This document shows, piece by piece, positions 1-10,900 of a stretch of DNA of 64,000 nt. The stretch is from the NCBI GenBank assembly GCA_017983795.1, contig JAGOAS010000001.1, positions 1 to 64,000 on the forward strand, written 5' to 3'. The notes beneath the pieces were generated by a model. The model was given only the letters and a program-made list of their open reading frames with translations. It had not been told where the DNA came from and ran no database searches. This stretch comes from Piscinibacter sp. Its GTDB lineage: Bacteria > Pseudomonadota > Gammaproteobacteria > Burkholderiales > Burkholderiaceae_C. Each line of letters starts with the position of its first letter. The stretch's first letter is position 1. Made by a program: the position numbers and the translations under genes.

Positions 1-80
1 GCCCCGAGCGGCAGTTCCCTCTCGCCGAACAGGCCCGCTTGGTCCCGTTCATCCCCCGGCTTGTGGCTTGTGGCACTCAT
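1..80 (-). CDS. possible 5' end of an unidentified gene, cut by window edge
   Basis: An ATG on the minus strand opens a frame that runs 26 codons to the window edge without a stop. It lies 94 bases downstream of the mpl stop and in the same direction. The visible residues are hydrophilic and match no family I recognise, and no clear Shine-Dalgarno sequence precedes the ATG. It may be the next gene of the thiD-hemL-mpl run or a chance open frame; too little is visible to decide. Confidence 0.25.
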   Translation of the reverse strand, partial: MSATSHKPGDERDQAGLFGERELPLG

Positions 81-174
81 GCAGTGCCAAACGGGTCAGC
101 AGCCGGTTTCGTTCACAGGTTCTGAGTCGAGCCGCCTACGCTGCGCAATTGCATAGGCGCTTCGCTTCGGCGGC

Positions 175-1536
175 TCAGCGCGTGCGCGCCGCCAGCGCGG
201 CGAGCAGCTTGGCGTGGATGCCGCCGAAACCGCCGTTGCTCATGCACAGGATGTTGTCGCCCGGGCGTGCCGCGTTGACGACACGATCGATCAGCTTGTC
301 GATGCTGTCGCACACCACCGCCTGCGCGCCCATGGGCGCGAGCGCTTCCTCGGCGTTCCAGCCGAGGCCGCCGCTGTGGCAGAAGGCCAGGTCGGCCTCC
401 TCCAGCGACCAGGGCAGCTGCGCCTTCATGGTGCCGAGCTTCATGGTGTTGGAGCGCGGCTCGAAGACCGCCAGGATGCGCTCGCTGCCGACCTTGCGGC
501 GCAGGCCGTTGACGGTGGTGCGCATCGCGGTGGGGTGGTGGGCGAAGTCGTCGTAGACCTTCACGCCGCCGGCCTCGCCGCGCAGTTCGAGGCGGCGGCG
601 CACGTTCTCGAAGCTGGCCAGCGCGCGCGCCGCCACCTCGGGCGCAACGCCCACGTGCTCGGCCGCGGCGATGGCCGCCAGCGCGTTGAGCTGGTTGTGC
701 TCGCCGAGCAGGCCCCATTCGACGCGCGCGATCTTCAGGCTGCCGCGCAGCACGTCGAAGGCATGCGGTTCGCCGCGTGCACGCAGGGCGCCCGGCTCCT
801 CCTTGCGTGCGCCGAAGCGCAGCACCTCGCTCCAGCAGCCCATGGCCAGCACGCGCTGCAGGCTCTCCTCGCGGGCGTTGACGACCAGCCGGCCCTGGCC
901 GGGTACGGTGCGCACGAGGTGGTGGAACTGGCGCTCGATGGCGGCCAGGTTCTCGAAGATGTCGGCGTGGTCGAGCTCGAGGTTGTTGAGGATTGCCGTG
1001 CGCGGCCGGTAGTGCACGAACTTGCTGCGCTTGTCGAAGAAGGCGGTGTCGTACTCGTCGGCCTCGATCACGAAGGTCTTGCCCGAGCCCAGTCGCGCCG
1101 ACACGCCGAAGTTGAGCGGCACGCCGCCCACCAGGAAGCCCGGCTGCAGCCCCGCGTGCTCGAGCATCCACGCCAGCATCGAGGTGGTCGTGGTCTTGCC
1201 GTGCGTGCCGGCCACCGCCAGCACGTGGCGGCCCTGCAGCACGTGGTCGGCCAGCCACTGCGGGCCGCTGGTGTAGGGCAGCCCGGCATTCAGGATGGCC
1301 TCCATCAGCGCATTGCCGCGCGTGACGACGTTGCCGACCACGAACAGATCCGGCTTCAACGCCAGCTGCTCGGTGCCCCAGCCCTCGATCAGCTCGATGC
1401 CGAGCGAGCGCAGCTGGTCGCTCATCGGCGGGTAGACGTTGGCGTCGCAGCCGGTGACGCGGTGGCCGGCCTCGCGCGCGAGCGCGGCCAGCCCGCCCAT
1501 GAAGGTGCCGCAGATGCCCAGGATGTGGATGTGCAT
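175..1536 (-). CDS. mpl: UDP-N-acetylmuramate:L-alanyl-gamma-D-glutamyl-meso-diaminopimelate ligase (Mpl)
   Basis: Cytoplasmic murein-recycling ligase that joins the recovered tripeptide L-Ala-gamma-D-Glu-mDAP directly to UDP-MurNAc using ATP. The 453-residue length fits the family. The N-terminus begins with the nucleotide-sugar motif GICGTFMGG (about residues 7-15), the Mur-ligase P-loop GTHGKTTT is at residues 110-117, and the C-terminal part has DDFAHHPTA, typical of Mur ligases. The GICGTFMGG N-terminus and the absence of any mur/fts neighbours favour Mpl over MurC. It starts at an ATG 9 bases after the hemL stop, so it is probably co-transcribed with hemL and thiD. Function is assigned from family knowledge. 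Confidence 0.93.
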   Translation of the reverse strand: MHIHILGICGTFMGGLAALAREAGHRVTGCDANVYPPMSDQLRSLGIELIEGWGTEQLALKPDLFVVGNVVTRGNALMEAILNAGLPYTSGPQWLADHVLQGRHVLAVAGTHGKTTTTSMLAWMLEHAGLQPGFLVGGVPLNFGVSARLGSGKTFVIEADEYDTAFFDKRSKFVHYRPRTAILNNLELDHADIFENLAAIERQFHHLVRTVPGQGRLVVNAREESLQRVLAMGCWSEVLRFGARKEEPGALRARGEPHAFDVLRGSLKIARVEWGLLGEHNQLNALAAIAAAEHVGVAPEVAARALASFENVRRRLELRGEAGGVKVYDDFAHHPTAMRTTVNGLRRKVGSERILAVFEPRSNTMKLGTMKAQLPWSLEEADLAFCHSGGLGWNAEEALAPMGAQAVVCDSIDKLIDRVVNAARPGDNILCMSNGGFGGIHAKLLAALAARTR

Positions 1537-1545
1537 GCGGCTGTC

Positions 1546-2836
<1,291 letters not shown>

Positions 2837-2847
<11 letters not shown>

Positions 2848-3799
2848 GGCGAGGCCCCTTGGGCGTGTTGTTGTCGTCGTCGGGCGAGGCGTCGTCGGCG
2901 GCACCTTCGCCGCCTTCGCCTTCCTCGGCGGGCGGCAGGGCCCAGAAGAAGCGATCCGGCACGACGTTGCCCATGCCGGGGCGGAAGCCCGCGTCGAGCG
3001 ACTGGTCGAGGAAGGTCAGCGCCTCGCCGACCGCGGCATGCAGTTCGGCGCCGGAGGCGAGCAGGGCGGCCAGCGCGGCGGCCAGCGTGTCGCCGGCACC
3101 GACGAAGGCGACCTCGAAGCGCTCGAACTTCTCGCCGGTGATGGCGCCCTGCGCCGAGGCCAGCACGTTGTCGAGGTACTGGTCGGCGCCGGCCTTGCCG
3201 GCGGGCAGCACCACGCTGGTGACGAGCACGTAGCGCGCGCCATGCTCGGCAGCGGCTACGGCGAGCTCGCGCGGCGAGGCCGGGCGCTCGCTGTCCCAGT
3301 CGGGCAGCAGGAAGTCCATCAGGGTCTGGTGGCTGCCCACCAGCACCTCGGTCTGCGGCAGCACCAGCTCGCGGAAGGCGTCGGCGTAGGCCTGCTGCGC
3401 ATCCTCCTCCAGCCACGACAGGTTGGGCAGGTAGGCCACCAGCGGCACGTCGGGGTAGTCGGAGAGGATCTCGGCGACCGCGCTCACGCCCTCGGCCGAA
3501 CCGAGGAAGCCGACCTTCCAGCCGGAGATCGTCACGTCCTCCAGGATGCTGCGCGCCTGCTCGGCCACCACGTCGGCGTCGATGACGTGCTGGTCGAACA
3601 CCTCGGCGGTGTCGCGCATCACGATGCTGGTGACCACGGGCAGCGCGTGCGCGCCCATGGCGGCGATGGTCGACACGTCGCCGGCCAGGCCGCCGGCGCC
3701 GCTCGGGTCGCTGGCGTTGAAGCTCATCACGCAGGCGGGCGCGGGCTGCTCCTGCAGCGTTTCGCCGCCGGCGGCGTCGGGGGAGAGGTCAGGGCTCAT
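2837..3799 (-). CDS. thiD: hydroxymethylpyrimidine/phosphomethylpyrimidine kinase (ThiD)
   Basis: Ribokinase-fold enzyme of thiamine synthesis that phosphorylates HMP and HMP-phosphate. The N-terminal signature [12 protein letters not shown] is the betaproteobacterial form of the usual GSDPSGGAG motif, and [10 protein letters not shown] near residue 240 is the catalytic anion-hole/base motif of the family. At 320 residues it is longer than the usual 260-280. The excess is an N-terminal leader of about 24 residues and a very acidic, low-complexity C-terminal tail (from about residue 293) that overlaps the hemL start. No TPP riboswitch is recognisable in the roughly 160 bases upstream. A broad-specificity pyridoxal-type kinase is the alternative, but the motifs favour ThiD. 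Confidence 0.85.
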
Positions 3800-3893
3800 G
3801 GCAGCGGGCTGAGGCCGTCGGAATCGGGTGCGAAAGGGCTTCCGTGGACTTACAGCCGAACGTGAAGAAAGTTGTGTATGTGCCTACGCGGCC

Positions 3894-3924
3894 TTGATTT
3901 TTTGCCAAATCGCGTGGCTACAAT
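3894..3924 (+). promoter_or_regulatory. candidate sigma70 promoter of the rubredoxin-pil operon
   Basis: TTGATT at 3894-3899 and TACAAT at 3919-3924 are separated by 19 bases, a little long but tolerable. The GTG start of the rubredoxin gene lies 38 bases after the -10. This is the only promoter-like pair in the intergenic stretch between thiD and the pil cluster and would be the natural head of the operon. It was found by eye only. Confidence 0.45.
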
Positions 3925-3962
3925 CGTGTTCCGTTGCATTGTAGTGAAGGCGAAGACGCGCC

Positions 3963-4136
3963 GTGAGCGAACCCAGAACCTGGATGTGCCTCATCTGCGG
4001 ATGGATCTACGACGAGGCAACCGGGGATCCCGAGCACGGCATCGCGCCGGGAACGCCCTGGGAGCAGGTGCCGATGAACTGGACCTGCCCCGAGTGCGGC
4101 GCGCGCAAGGAAGACTTCGAGATGGTCCAGGTCTGA
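3963..4136 (+). CDS. rubredoxin
   Basis: Small one-iron electron carrier of 57 residues. The four iron-ligand cysteines are present in two knuckles, C9-x-x-C12-G and C42-P-x-C45-G, with the expected spacing, plus the conserved aromatic and acidic residues (Y16, D17, W40). It starts at a GTG with a purine-rich AAGGCGAAG upstream; the only downstream in-frame ATG is codon 8, directly before Cys9, and is too late. It lies 56 bases upstream of pilG in the same direction. Rubredoxin beside pilG is a recurring arrangement in Burkholderiales, but a functional link to pilus signalling is not established. Its redox partner is not in this window. Confidence 0.95.
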   Translation: MSEPRTWMCLICGWIYDEATGDPEHGIAPGTPWEQVPMNWTCPECGARKEDFEMVQV

Positions 4137-4192
4137 CGCCGCCGGCCTGAAGGCCGCGGAGATGTCGGTCCAGTCGACGAGGAGAATGCTCG

Positions 4193-4591
4193 GTGAGCAA
4201 TCAAGCCCCCGCCGGTGCCTCCGGGATCAAGATCCTGGTCATCGACGACAGCAACACCATCCGCCGCAGCGCGGAGATCTTCCTGAAGCAGGGCGGGCAC
4301 GACGTGCTGCTCGCCGAGGACGGCTTCGATGCGCTGTCCAAGGTCAACGACCACGACCCCGACCTGATCTTCTGCGACATCCTGATGCCGCGGCTGGACG
4401 GCTACCAGACCTGCGCGATCATCAAGCGCAACGCGCGCTTCGCCGGGGTGCCGGTGATCATGCTGTCGTCCAAGGACGGCCTGTTCGACAAGGCGCGCGG
4501 CCGCATGGTGGGCTCCGAGGACTATCTCACCAAACCTTTCACGAAAGATCAGCTCCTGCAGGCGGTGGCACAGCACCGCCGTGCCGCATGA
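4193..4591 (+). CDS. pilG: PilG-type twitching motility response regulator
   Basis: Stand-alone receiver domain of 132 residues. The acidic pocket D18/D19, phosphoacceptor D62 (in CDILMP), S92 and K114 (in TKPF) are all present, and there is no output domain. It starts at a GTG preceded by a good Shine-Dalgarno sequence (GAGGAGAA). In the Pseudomonas Pil-Chp pathway PilG is phosphorylated by the CheA-like ChpA and promotes pilus extension and cAMP production. Position at the head of pilG-pilH-pilI-pilJ-pilL and the N-terminal extension of about 10 residues agree with PilG. Confidence 0.92.
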   Translation: MSNQAPAGASGIKILVIDDSNTIRRSAEIFLKQGGHDVLLAEDGFDALSKVNDHDPDLIFCDILMPRLDGYQTCAIIKRNARFAGVPVIMLSSKDGLFDKARGRMVGSEDYLTKPFTKDQLLQAVAQHRRAA

Positions 4592-4678
4592 TCGCCCCTT
4601 GTTTCGAACCCTTGTCGGCGCGCGAGCGCCTGTAGCGACAGCGCCAGGGGATAAGCCGGCGCTCACTGAGGAACTGTC

Positions 4679-5044
4679 ATGCCGATCCAGAAGATCCTGC
4701 TGGTCGACGACTCCAAGACCGAACTGCACCACCTCTCCGAACTGCTGACCAAGCGCGGCTATGCCGTGCGCACCGCCGAGAACGGCGAGGAGGCCATGCG
4801 CCGGCTCGGCGAGGAGAAGCCCGACCTGATCCTGATGGACGTGGTGATGCCGGGCCAGAACGGCTTCCAGCTGACCCGCGCGATCACGCGCGACCCGCGC
4901 TTCACCGACGTGCCGGTGATCATGTGCACCAGCAAGAACCAGGAAACCGACAAGGTCTGGGGCATGCGCCAGGGTGCGCGCGACTACATCGTCAAGCCGG
5001 TCGATCCGGAAGAACTGGTCTCCAAGATCCGCGCCTTCGACTGA
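4679..5044 (+). CDS. pilH: PilH-type twitching motility response regulator
   Basis: Second stand-alone receiver, 121 residues, with D10/D11, phosphoacceptor D54 (MDVVMPG), T84 and K106 intact. It follows pilG by 87 bases that hold nothing else recognisable. In characterised Pil-Chp systems PilH promotes retraction and acts as a phosphate sink opposing PilG. Identity rests on its order in the cluster and the typical N-terminus [15 protein letters not shown]. It ends 16 bases before pilI. Confidence 0.92.
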   Translation: MPIQKILLVDDSKTELHHLSELLTKRGYAVRTAENGEEAMRRLGEEKPDLILMDVVMPGQNGFQLTRAITRDPRFTDVPVIMCTSKNQETDKVWGMRQGARDYIVKPVDPEELVSKIRAFD

Positions 5045-5060
5045 CGGACATACCGATCTC

Positions 5061-5579
5061 ATGGCCAAGAAGGAAGCACTGCGCGAACTGCAGAGCCGGC
5101 TTGCCGAGCGGCTGCAGGCGGCCCGCACGCAGCAGCGCGGCAGCTCCTGGCTGGCCGTGGAAGTGGCCGGCCGCGGTCTGCTGTTCCCGCTGCGCGAGGC
5201 GGGCGAGATCTTCGCGATGGCACCCATCGTGCCGGTGCCGCACACCCACCGCTGGTTCATGGGCGTCGCCAACCTGCGCGGCCACCTGCACGGCGTGGTC
5301 GACCTGGCCGGCTTCCTCGGCGTCAAGGCCGCCGAGGCGGCGCCGCAGCAGGCGCAGCTGGTCGGCTTCAACCAGGCGCTGGATCTGAACTGCGTGCTGC
5401 TGGTCGATCGCCTGGCCGGCCTGCGCGGCGAAGACCAGCTCACGCGCGAGGCCGACGACGGTGCGGCCCGGCCGGCCTTCGTCGGCGCGCGCCTGCGCGA
5501 CGCTTCCGGGCGCGCGTGGCAGGAACTGAGCCTTGCCGCCCTGGCTGGCGACGAGGCGTTTCTGAAGATCGTCGGCTGA
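5061..5579 (+). CDS. pilI: PilI, CheW-like coupling protein
   Basis: CheW-domain adaptor of 172 residues that should link the receptor PilJ to the kinase PilL/ChpA. The CheW fold is recognisable from the stretch around residues 34-150, including the motif [16 protein letters not shown] that corresponds to the conserved region of CheW where the receptor and kinase bind. I chose the ATG giving [10 protein letters not shown]; the frame is open further upstream, but that would overlap pilH. It sits between pilH and pilJ, which starts 41 bases later. Confidence 0.9.
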   Translation: MAKKEALRELQSRLAERLQAARTQQRGSSWLAVEVAGRGLLFPLREAGEIFAMAPIVPVPHTHRWFMGVANLRGHLHGVVDLAGFLGVKAAEAAPQQAQLVGFNQALDLNCVLLVDRLAGLRGEDQLTREADDGAARPAFVGARLRDASGRAWQELSLAALAGDEAFLKIVG

Positions 5580-5620
5580 ATCCGCTGAACGCCGCTCAAC
5601 GAAGTGCACAAGAGGAAACC

Positions 5621-7942
5621 ATGAGCTTCCTGAACAAGATCAAGGGACTGGGGCGCAAGGACAGCGCCGATCTGGACACGCTCGAGCAGGATCGCTTCGA
5701 CGAGCCCAGCGGCCGCGACGACATGCCGCTGCCCGGTGCCGGCGGCACGGTGGCGCTGGACGTCGGCGCGATGCAGGCGACGGCGCAGATGGATTCCTCG
5801 ATCATCACCGAGGCCGCGCCCTCCGAACTGGCCGAGCTCGCCGAGGCGCGTAGCGCCGAGGGCCCGCAAACCCAGTCGGCCGACAGCGGCGCGCTGCCGG
5901 TGATCGGCGCGCGCCCGGTCGGCGAGCAGCAGCGCATCCTCGGCGGCCTGGTGCTGCTGGGCGTGATCGGCGTGATCGCCACCACCATCTTCGCGCTGAA
6001 CGCCGCGAGCAAGGGCTCGGCCCAGGTGGGTGCCACCGGCCAGGCGCTGATGCAGTCGCAGCGGCTCGCCAAGTCGGTGTCGCAGGCGCTGGTCGGCAGC
6101 CCGCAGGCCTTCCCGGAGGTGCGCGAGAGCACCGAGGTGCTGGCCCGCACCGTGCGCGAGCTCAAGACCGGCGAGGGCGCGCTGGCGGCGGCGCCGTCGG
6201 GCGTGCAGGAACTGCTCGACCCGCTGCTGCCGCTGGTCGATCGCGCCGAGAAGAACGCCAACACCGTGGTCTCGCAGCAGAAGATCCTGACCCAGGTGGG
6301 CCAGGCGCTGCGCACCATCAACCGGCAGTCGTCCGACCTGCTGGAGATTGCCGAGACGATCTCCTCGCTGAAGCTGCAGCAGGACGCCTCGCCGGCCGAA
6401 CTCTCCGCGGTCGGCCAGCTCGTCATGCTGACGCAGCGCATCGGCAAGTCGGCCAACGAATTCCTGACCATGGAAGGCGTGTCGCCCGAGGCGGTGTTCC
6501 TGCTCGGCAAGGACTTGAACTCGTTCCGCGAGATCGCCCAGGGCCTGTCCGACGGCAACCACGAGCTGCGCCTGCCGCCGACCAAGGATCCGCAGACCAA
6601 GGAGCGCCTCGTCGCGCTGCTCAAGCAGTACGAGGAGACCCGCACGCAGGCCAGCGCCATCCTGGGCAACCTGCAGGGCCTGGTGTCCGCGCGCGAAGCG
6701 CAGGCGGCGATCGTCACCGACAGCGAACCGCTGCGCACCGGCCTGGAAGGCGTGCAGGAAGCGCTCGCCAAGCAGACCGGCTTCGGCTTCGGCAGCTTCC
6801 TCTCCCTGCTGCTGTTCGCCGCGATGATCATCGTCGGCGGCGTCGGTTTCCTGCGCCTGTATGTGCGTGACCAGGCGCAGCGTGCGCAGCTCGCCGAAGC
6901 GCAGCGCCAGGAAGCCGAACGCCAGGAGCAGGAGGCCAAGCGCGTCAACGACGCCAACCAGGCGGCCATTCTGCGGTTGATGAACGAACTGCAGACGGTG
7001 GCCGAAGGCGACCTGACGCAGCAGGCGACGGTGACCGAAGACATCACCGGCGCCATCGCCGACTCGGTGAACTACACCGTGGAAGAGCTGCGCTCGCTGG
7101 TGTCGCAGGTGCAGGGCACGGTGACCCGCGTGACCGAGACCACGCAGCAGGTGGAAGCCACCTCGACCGAACTGCTGGCCGCCTCGACCGAACAGCTGCG
7201 CGAGATCCGCGACACCGGCGAATCGGTGCTGCAGATGGCCGGCCGGATCAACGACGTGTCGGGCAAGGCGCAGGAGACCGCCAGCGTGGCGCGCCAGTCG
7301 CTGGACGCCGCCGAGCAGGGCCTGCGCGCGGTGCAGAACACCATCGGCGGCATGAACCTGCTGCGCGACCAGATCCAGGAAACCTCCAAGCGGATCAAGC
7401 GGCTGGGCGAGTCGTCGCAGGAGATCGGCGAAATCACCGAGCTGATCTCGGACATTACCGAGCAGACCAACGTGCTGGCGCTGAACGCCGCCATCCAGGC
7501 GGCTTCGGCCGGCGAGGCGGGGCGCGGCTTCTCGGTGGTGGCCGAAGAAGTGCAGCGGCTGGCCGAACGCTCGGCCGACGCGACGCGCCAGATCGCGGCG
7601 CTGGTCAAGACCATTCAGACCGACACGCAGGACGCCGTTGGCGCCATGGAGCGCAGCACGCAGGGTGTGGTCGAGAACGCCCGCCTGTCGGACGCCGCCG
7701 GTACCGCGCTGGGCGAGATCGACCGCGTCTCGCGCCAGCTCGCCGAGCTGATCGGGCAGATCTCGAACCAGGCGCAGCAGGAAGCCCGCTCCGCCAACGT
7801 GGTGGCCTCGAACATCCAGCACATCTTCGCGGTGACGGAGCAGACCGGCGAAGGCACGCGCTCCACCGCTGCGATGGTGCGCGAGCTGTCGCGCACCGCC
7901 GAGGAACTGAAGCAGTCCGTCGCACGATTCAAGATCGAGTGA
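5621..7942 (+). CDS. pilJ: PilJ, methyl-accepting chemotaxis protein of the Pil-Chp system
   Basis: Inner-membrane chemoreceptor of 773 residues for type IV pilus control. An acidic cytoplasmic N-terminal stretch (1-105) is followed by TM1 at about 106-128, a periplasmic helical sensor region with the PilJ-type repeats, TM2 at about 390-412, a HAMP-like and coiled region, and the signalling domain. The receptor tip is recognisable ([13 protein letters not shown] at about 615-630, followed by [12 protein letters not shown]). The start is an ATG 9 bases after AGAGGAAA. The cluster has no CheR or CheB homologue, so adaptation by methylation is uncertain for this receptor. Confidence 0.94.
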   Translation: MSFLNKIKGLGRKDSADLDTLEQDRFDEPSGRDDMPLPGAGGTVALDVGAMQATAQMDSSIITEAAPSELAELAEARSAEGPQTQSADSGALPVIGARPVGEQQRILGGLVLLGVIGVIATTIFALNAASKGSAQVGATGQALMQSQRLAKSVSQALVGSPQAFPEVRESTEVLARTVRELKTGEGALAAAPSGVQELLDPLLPLVDRAEKNANTVVSQQKILTQVGQALRTINRQSSDLLEIAETISSLKLQQDASPAELSAVGQLVMLTQRIGKSANEFLTMEGVSPEAVFLLGKDLNSFREIAQGLSDGNHELRLPPTKDPQTKERLVALLKQYEETRTQASAILGNLQGLVSAREAQAAIVTDSEPLRTGLEGVQEALAKQTGFGFGSFLSLLLFAAMIIVGGVGFLRLYVRDQAQRAQLAEAQRQEAERQEQEAKRVNDANQAAILRLMNELQTVAEGDLTQQATVTEDITGAIADSVNYTVEELRSLVSQVQGTVTRVTETTQQVEATSTELLAASTEQLREIRDTGESVLQMAGRINDVSGKAQETASVARQSLDAAEQGLRAVQNTIGGMNLLRDQIQETSKRIKRLGESSQEIGEITELISDITEQTNVLALNAAIQAASAGEAGRGFSVVAEEVQRLAERSADATRQIAALVKTIQTDTQDAVGAMERSTQGVVENARLSDAAGTALGEIDRVSRQLAELIGQISNQAQQEARSANVVASNIQHIFAVTEQTGEGTRSTAAMVRELSRTAEELKQSVARFKIE

Positions 7943-7970
7943 CCCGCCCCGCCTGACAGCCGAGCACCGC

Positions 7971-10900
7971 ATGGACACGCGAACCGCCCCGAATGCCACG
8001 ACGCGGGGCGCACCCGCCGATGACCTGAGCGCCCTGGCCTGGGTGCAGGACGAACTGCGCCGCACCCTCGAGGCGGCGCACAAGTCGCTGCGCCGCTGCC
8101 TGAAGGAGGCCGAGGCGGTCGGCGGCTCCGACGTCGACACCGTCGACCCGGCCGTGCTGCGCAGTGCGCGCAGCTCCATCCACCAGGGCGCCGGCGCGCT
8201 CGAGCTGGTCGGCCTGCCCGAGGCCGCGCTGGTGCTGCGCGCCAGCGAGTCGCTGGTGCAGAAGTTCGTCGCCAAGCCGCACAAGCTCACGGTGCTGGTC
8301 GTCGAGCAGATCGAGCATGCCTCGTTCGCGCTGCTCGACTACCTCGCGCGCCTGCTGGCCGGCAAGCCGGTCGCGGCGCTGGCGATGTTCCCGCAGTACC
8401 GCGCCGTGCAGGAAGCCGCCGGCGCCGAGCGCATCCACCCGGCCGACCTGTGGAGCGTCGACTGGCACTGGCGCGAGATTCCGCCGGACACCAGCGTGCC
8501 GCCGCGCGCGCTCGACGCCGCCACGCGCACGACGATGGAAGGCCACCTGCTGGGCATCATGCGCACGCCGCAGCCGGTGCTGGCGGCCGCGCGCATGAGC
8601 GAAGGCTGCGCCGGGCTGGGCGCGGCCGCCACCGATCTGCAGGTGGCGACGCTGTGGAAGCTCGCTTCCGCGGTGTTCGAGGCGCAGGCCCACGGCCTGC
8701 TCGGCTTCGACGTCTTCAGCAAGCGCGTCGCCTCGCGCCTGCTGGCGCAGTACCGCGTGCTCGAGCGCGGCCAGAACGAGGTCTCCGAGCGGCTCGCGCA
8801 GGATCTGCTGTTCTTCTGCGCGCAATCCGACTCGCCCGGCGACGGCCGGCGCGCGCCGCGCCTGGCCGCGGTGCGCCAGGTCTACGCGCTGGCGCACGAG
8901 CTGCCGGTCGACTATCACACCAGCACGCTGGGCCGCTTCGACCCGGCCGTGCTGGTGCAGGCGCGCAAGCGCGTCGCCGCGGCCAAGGAATCCTGGCAGG
9001 GCGTGGCCGGTGGCGAGTTGCATCGCCTGGCCGGCCTGAACGAGCAGTTCTCGCTGGTCGGTGATTCGCTCAAGCGCCTGTTCCCGCTCGGCGAGGCTTT
9101 CGCGGCCGAGTTGCAGATGGCGATCGCCCAGACCATCAACAGCGGCGCGGCGCCCAACCCGCAGCTGGCGATGGAGGTGGCCACCAGCCTGCTGTACATC
9201 GAGGCGGCGCTCGAGGACTCCGACTTCGACAACCCGGAGCAGGCCGAGCGCGTGCGCCGCCTGGCCGACCGGCTCGGCTCGGTGCGTGAGGGGCGCGGCC
9301 CCGAGCCGCTCGAGCCGTGGATGGAGGAGCTCTACCGCCGCGTCTCCGACCGCCAGACCATGGGCAGCGTGGTGCAGGAGCTGCGCGCCTCGCTGGCCGA
9401 GGCCGAGAAGGCGATCGACCAGTTCTTCCGCAAGCCCGACGACCGCCAGGTGCTGATCCCGGTGCCCAACCAGCTCGGCGCGATGCGCGGCGTGCTGTCG
9501 GTGCTGGGCATCGAGCAGGCCACCGCTGCGCTGCTGCGCATGCGCGACGAAATCGAGGGCCTGACCCAGACCGAGGTCGACCCGGCGCGCGTGGCGCAGA
9601 CCGGCCTGTTCGACCGCATCGCCGGCAACCTCGGCGCGCTCGGCTTCCTGATCGACATGCTCAGCGTGCAGCCGCAGATGGCCAAGTCGCTGTTCGTGTT
9701 CGACCCGCGCACCGGCACGCTCGATCCGGTCATGGGCCGCGGCGCGAGCACGCGCCACGCCGGCACCGTGCCGCCGGTGGAGCCGCGCCTGATCGAGCAG
9801 GCCCAGCAGCTGGCCTACGCCGCCGCGCAGCCCGACGTGCCGGTGGCCGAGGTCACGCGTGACCTCGAGCGCCTCTCGCACGAGGCGCACATGGCCGACC
9901 AGGACACGCTGGCCGACACCGTCGACCGCACGCGCGAGGCGCTGGCCCGCGCCGCCGAAGCCGACGACCGCGAGGGCCTGGCCTCGGTGCGCGGCGAGCT
10001 GAGCGACATGCTGGTCGACTTCGTGCACAGCAGCTCAGAGCCCATGGGCCTGGAGCCGGAGATCGCCGAGCTGCGCGCCGCGCCGCTGGCGATGCCGGCC
10101 CCGGCGCCGGCCGCCGAGCCCGAGCTGGCCGAAGACGACGAGATGCGCGAGGTCTTCCTCGAGGAGGCACGCGAGGTGATCGCCGATGCCCGCGCCGCGA
10201 TGGCGGGGCTGGCCCACGCACCGTCCGACGTGGCGCAGATGACCACCGTGCGGCGCGCCTTCCACACCCTCAAGGGCAGCTCGCGCATGGTCGGGCTGAA
10301 GGAATTCGGCGAAGCCGGCTGGGCCTGCGAGCAGATCTACAACACGCAGCTGGCCGCGAACCACGCCGCCGAGCCGGCGCTGATCGACTTCACGAACTGG
10401 GCGCTGGGTGAGCTCGCCGCCTGGGTCGAGGACATCGCCTCGCGCCGCGATGCGGCGCGCAGCGCAACGGCCGTCAAGGCGGCGGCGCAGCGCCTGGCCG
10501 CCGGCGAAGCGCCGCTGGCCGAGCCGGTGGCGGCACCGGTGTCGGCACCGGCGCTGCCCGAGGTCTCGTTCGAGCTGAACCTGTCCACGCTCGACGGCAT
10601 GGCCGCGGCCGCTCCGGTGCCGCTGTCCGCCTTGCCCGATCTGGATCTCGACGTGCCGCTGGTGCAGGAGAGCTTCGATCCGCAGGCGACCCAGCCGCTG
10701 CCGCTGGCCGAGCTGCCGATGGCCGCGGTGAGCGTCCAGCCCGATGTCTCGTTCGAGCTGATCGACCTCGACCTCGGCGCGGCGCCGGCCCTGCCGGAAG
10801 TGATCGAGGCCGCGCCCGAGCCCGAGCCCGAGCCCGAGCCGGCCGCGGCGCCGTCCGAGGACGAGAACGTCAAGGTGGTGGGGCCGCTGCGCATCGGCAT

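Noticed and set aside
133..176. Hairpin after mpl as a rho-independent terminator
   Set aside because: Only six outer bases pair cleanly (GCCGCC/GGCGGC), the inner stem is broken, and no T run follows.
3800..3893. TPP riboswitch upstream of thiD
   Set aside because: The conserved CUGAGA and other TPP-aptamer elements are not recognisable on the minus strand here.
4007..8290. Minus-strand open frame of 1427 codons antisense to pilG-pilJ
   Set aside because: It is an antisense shadow: GC-rich codon bias removes stops on the opposite strand. The translation is repetitive Arg/His/Ala/Gly-rich and lacks domains, while the plus strand carries recognisable Pil proteins.
10820..10850. Tandem Pro-Glu codon repeat in pilL as a functional DNA repeat or CRISPR-like array
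   Set aside because: It is a short in-frame PE linker between Hpt domains, with no spacers or larger repeat unit.
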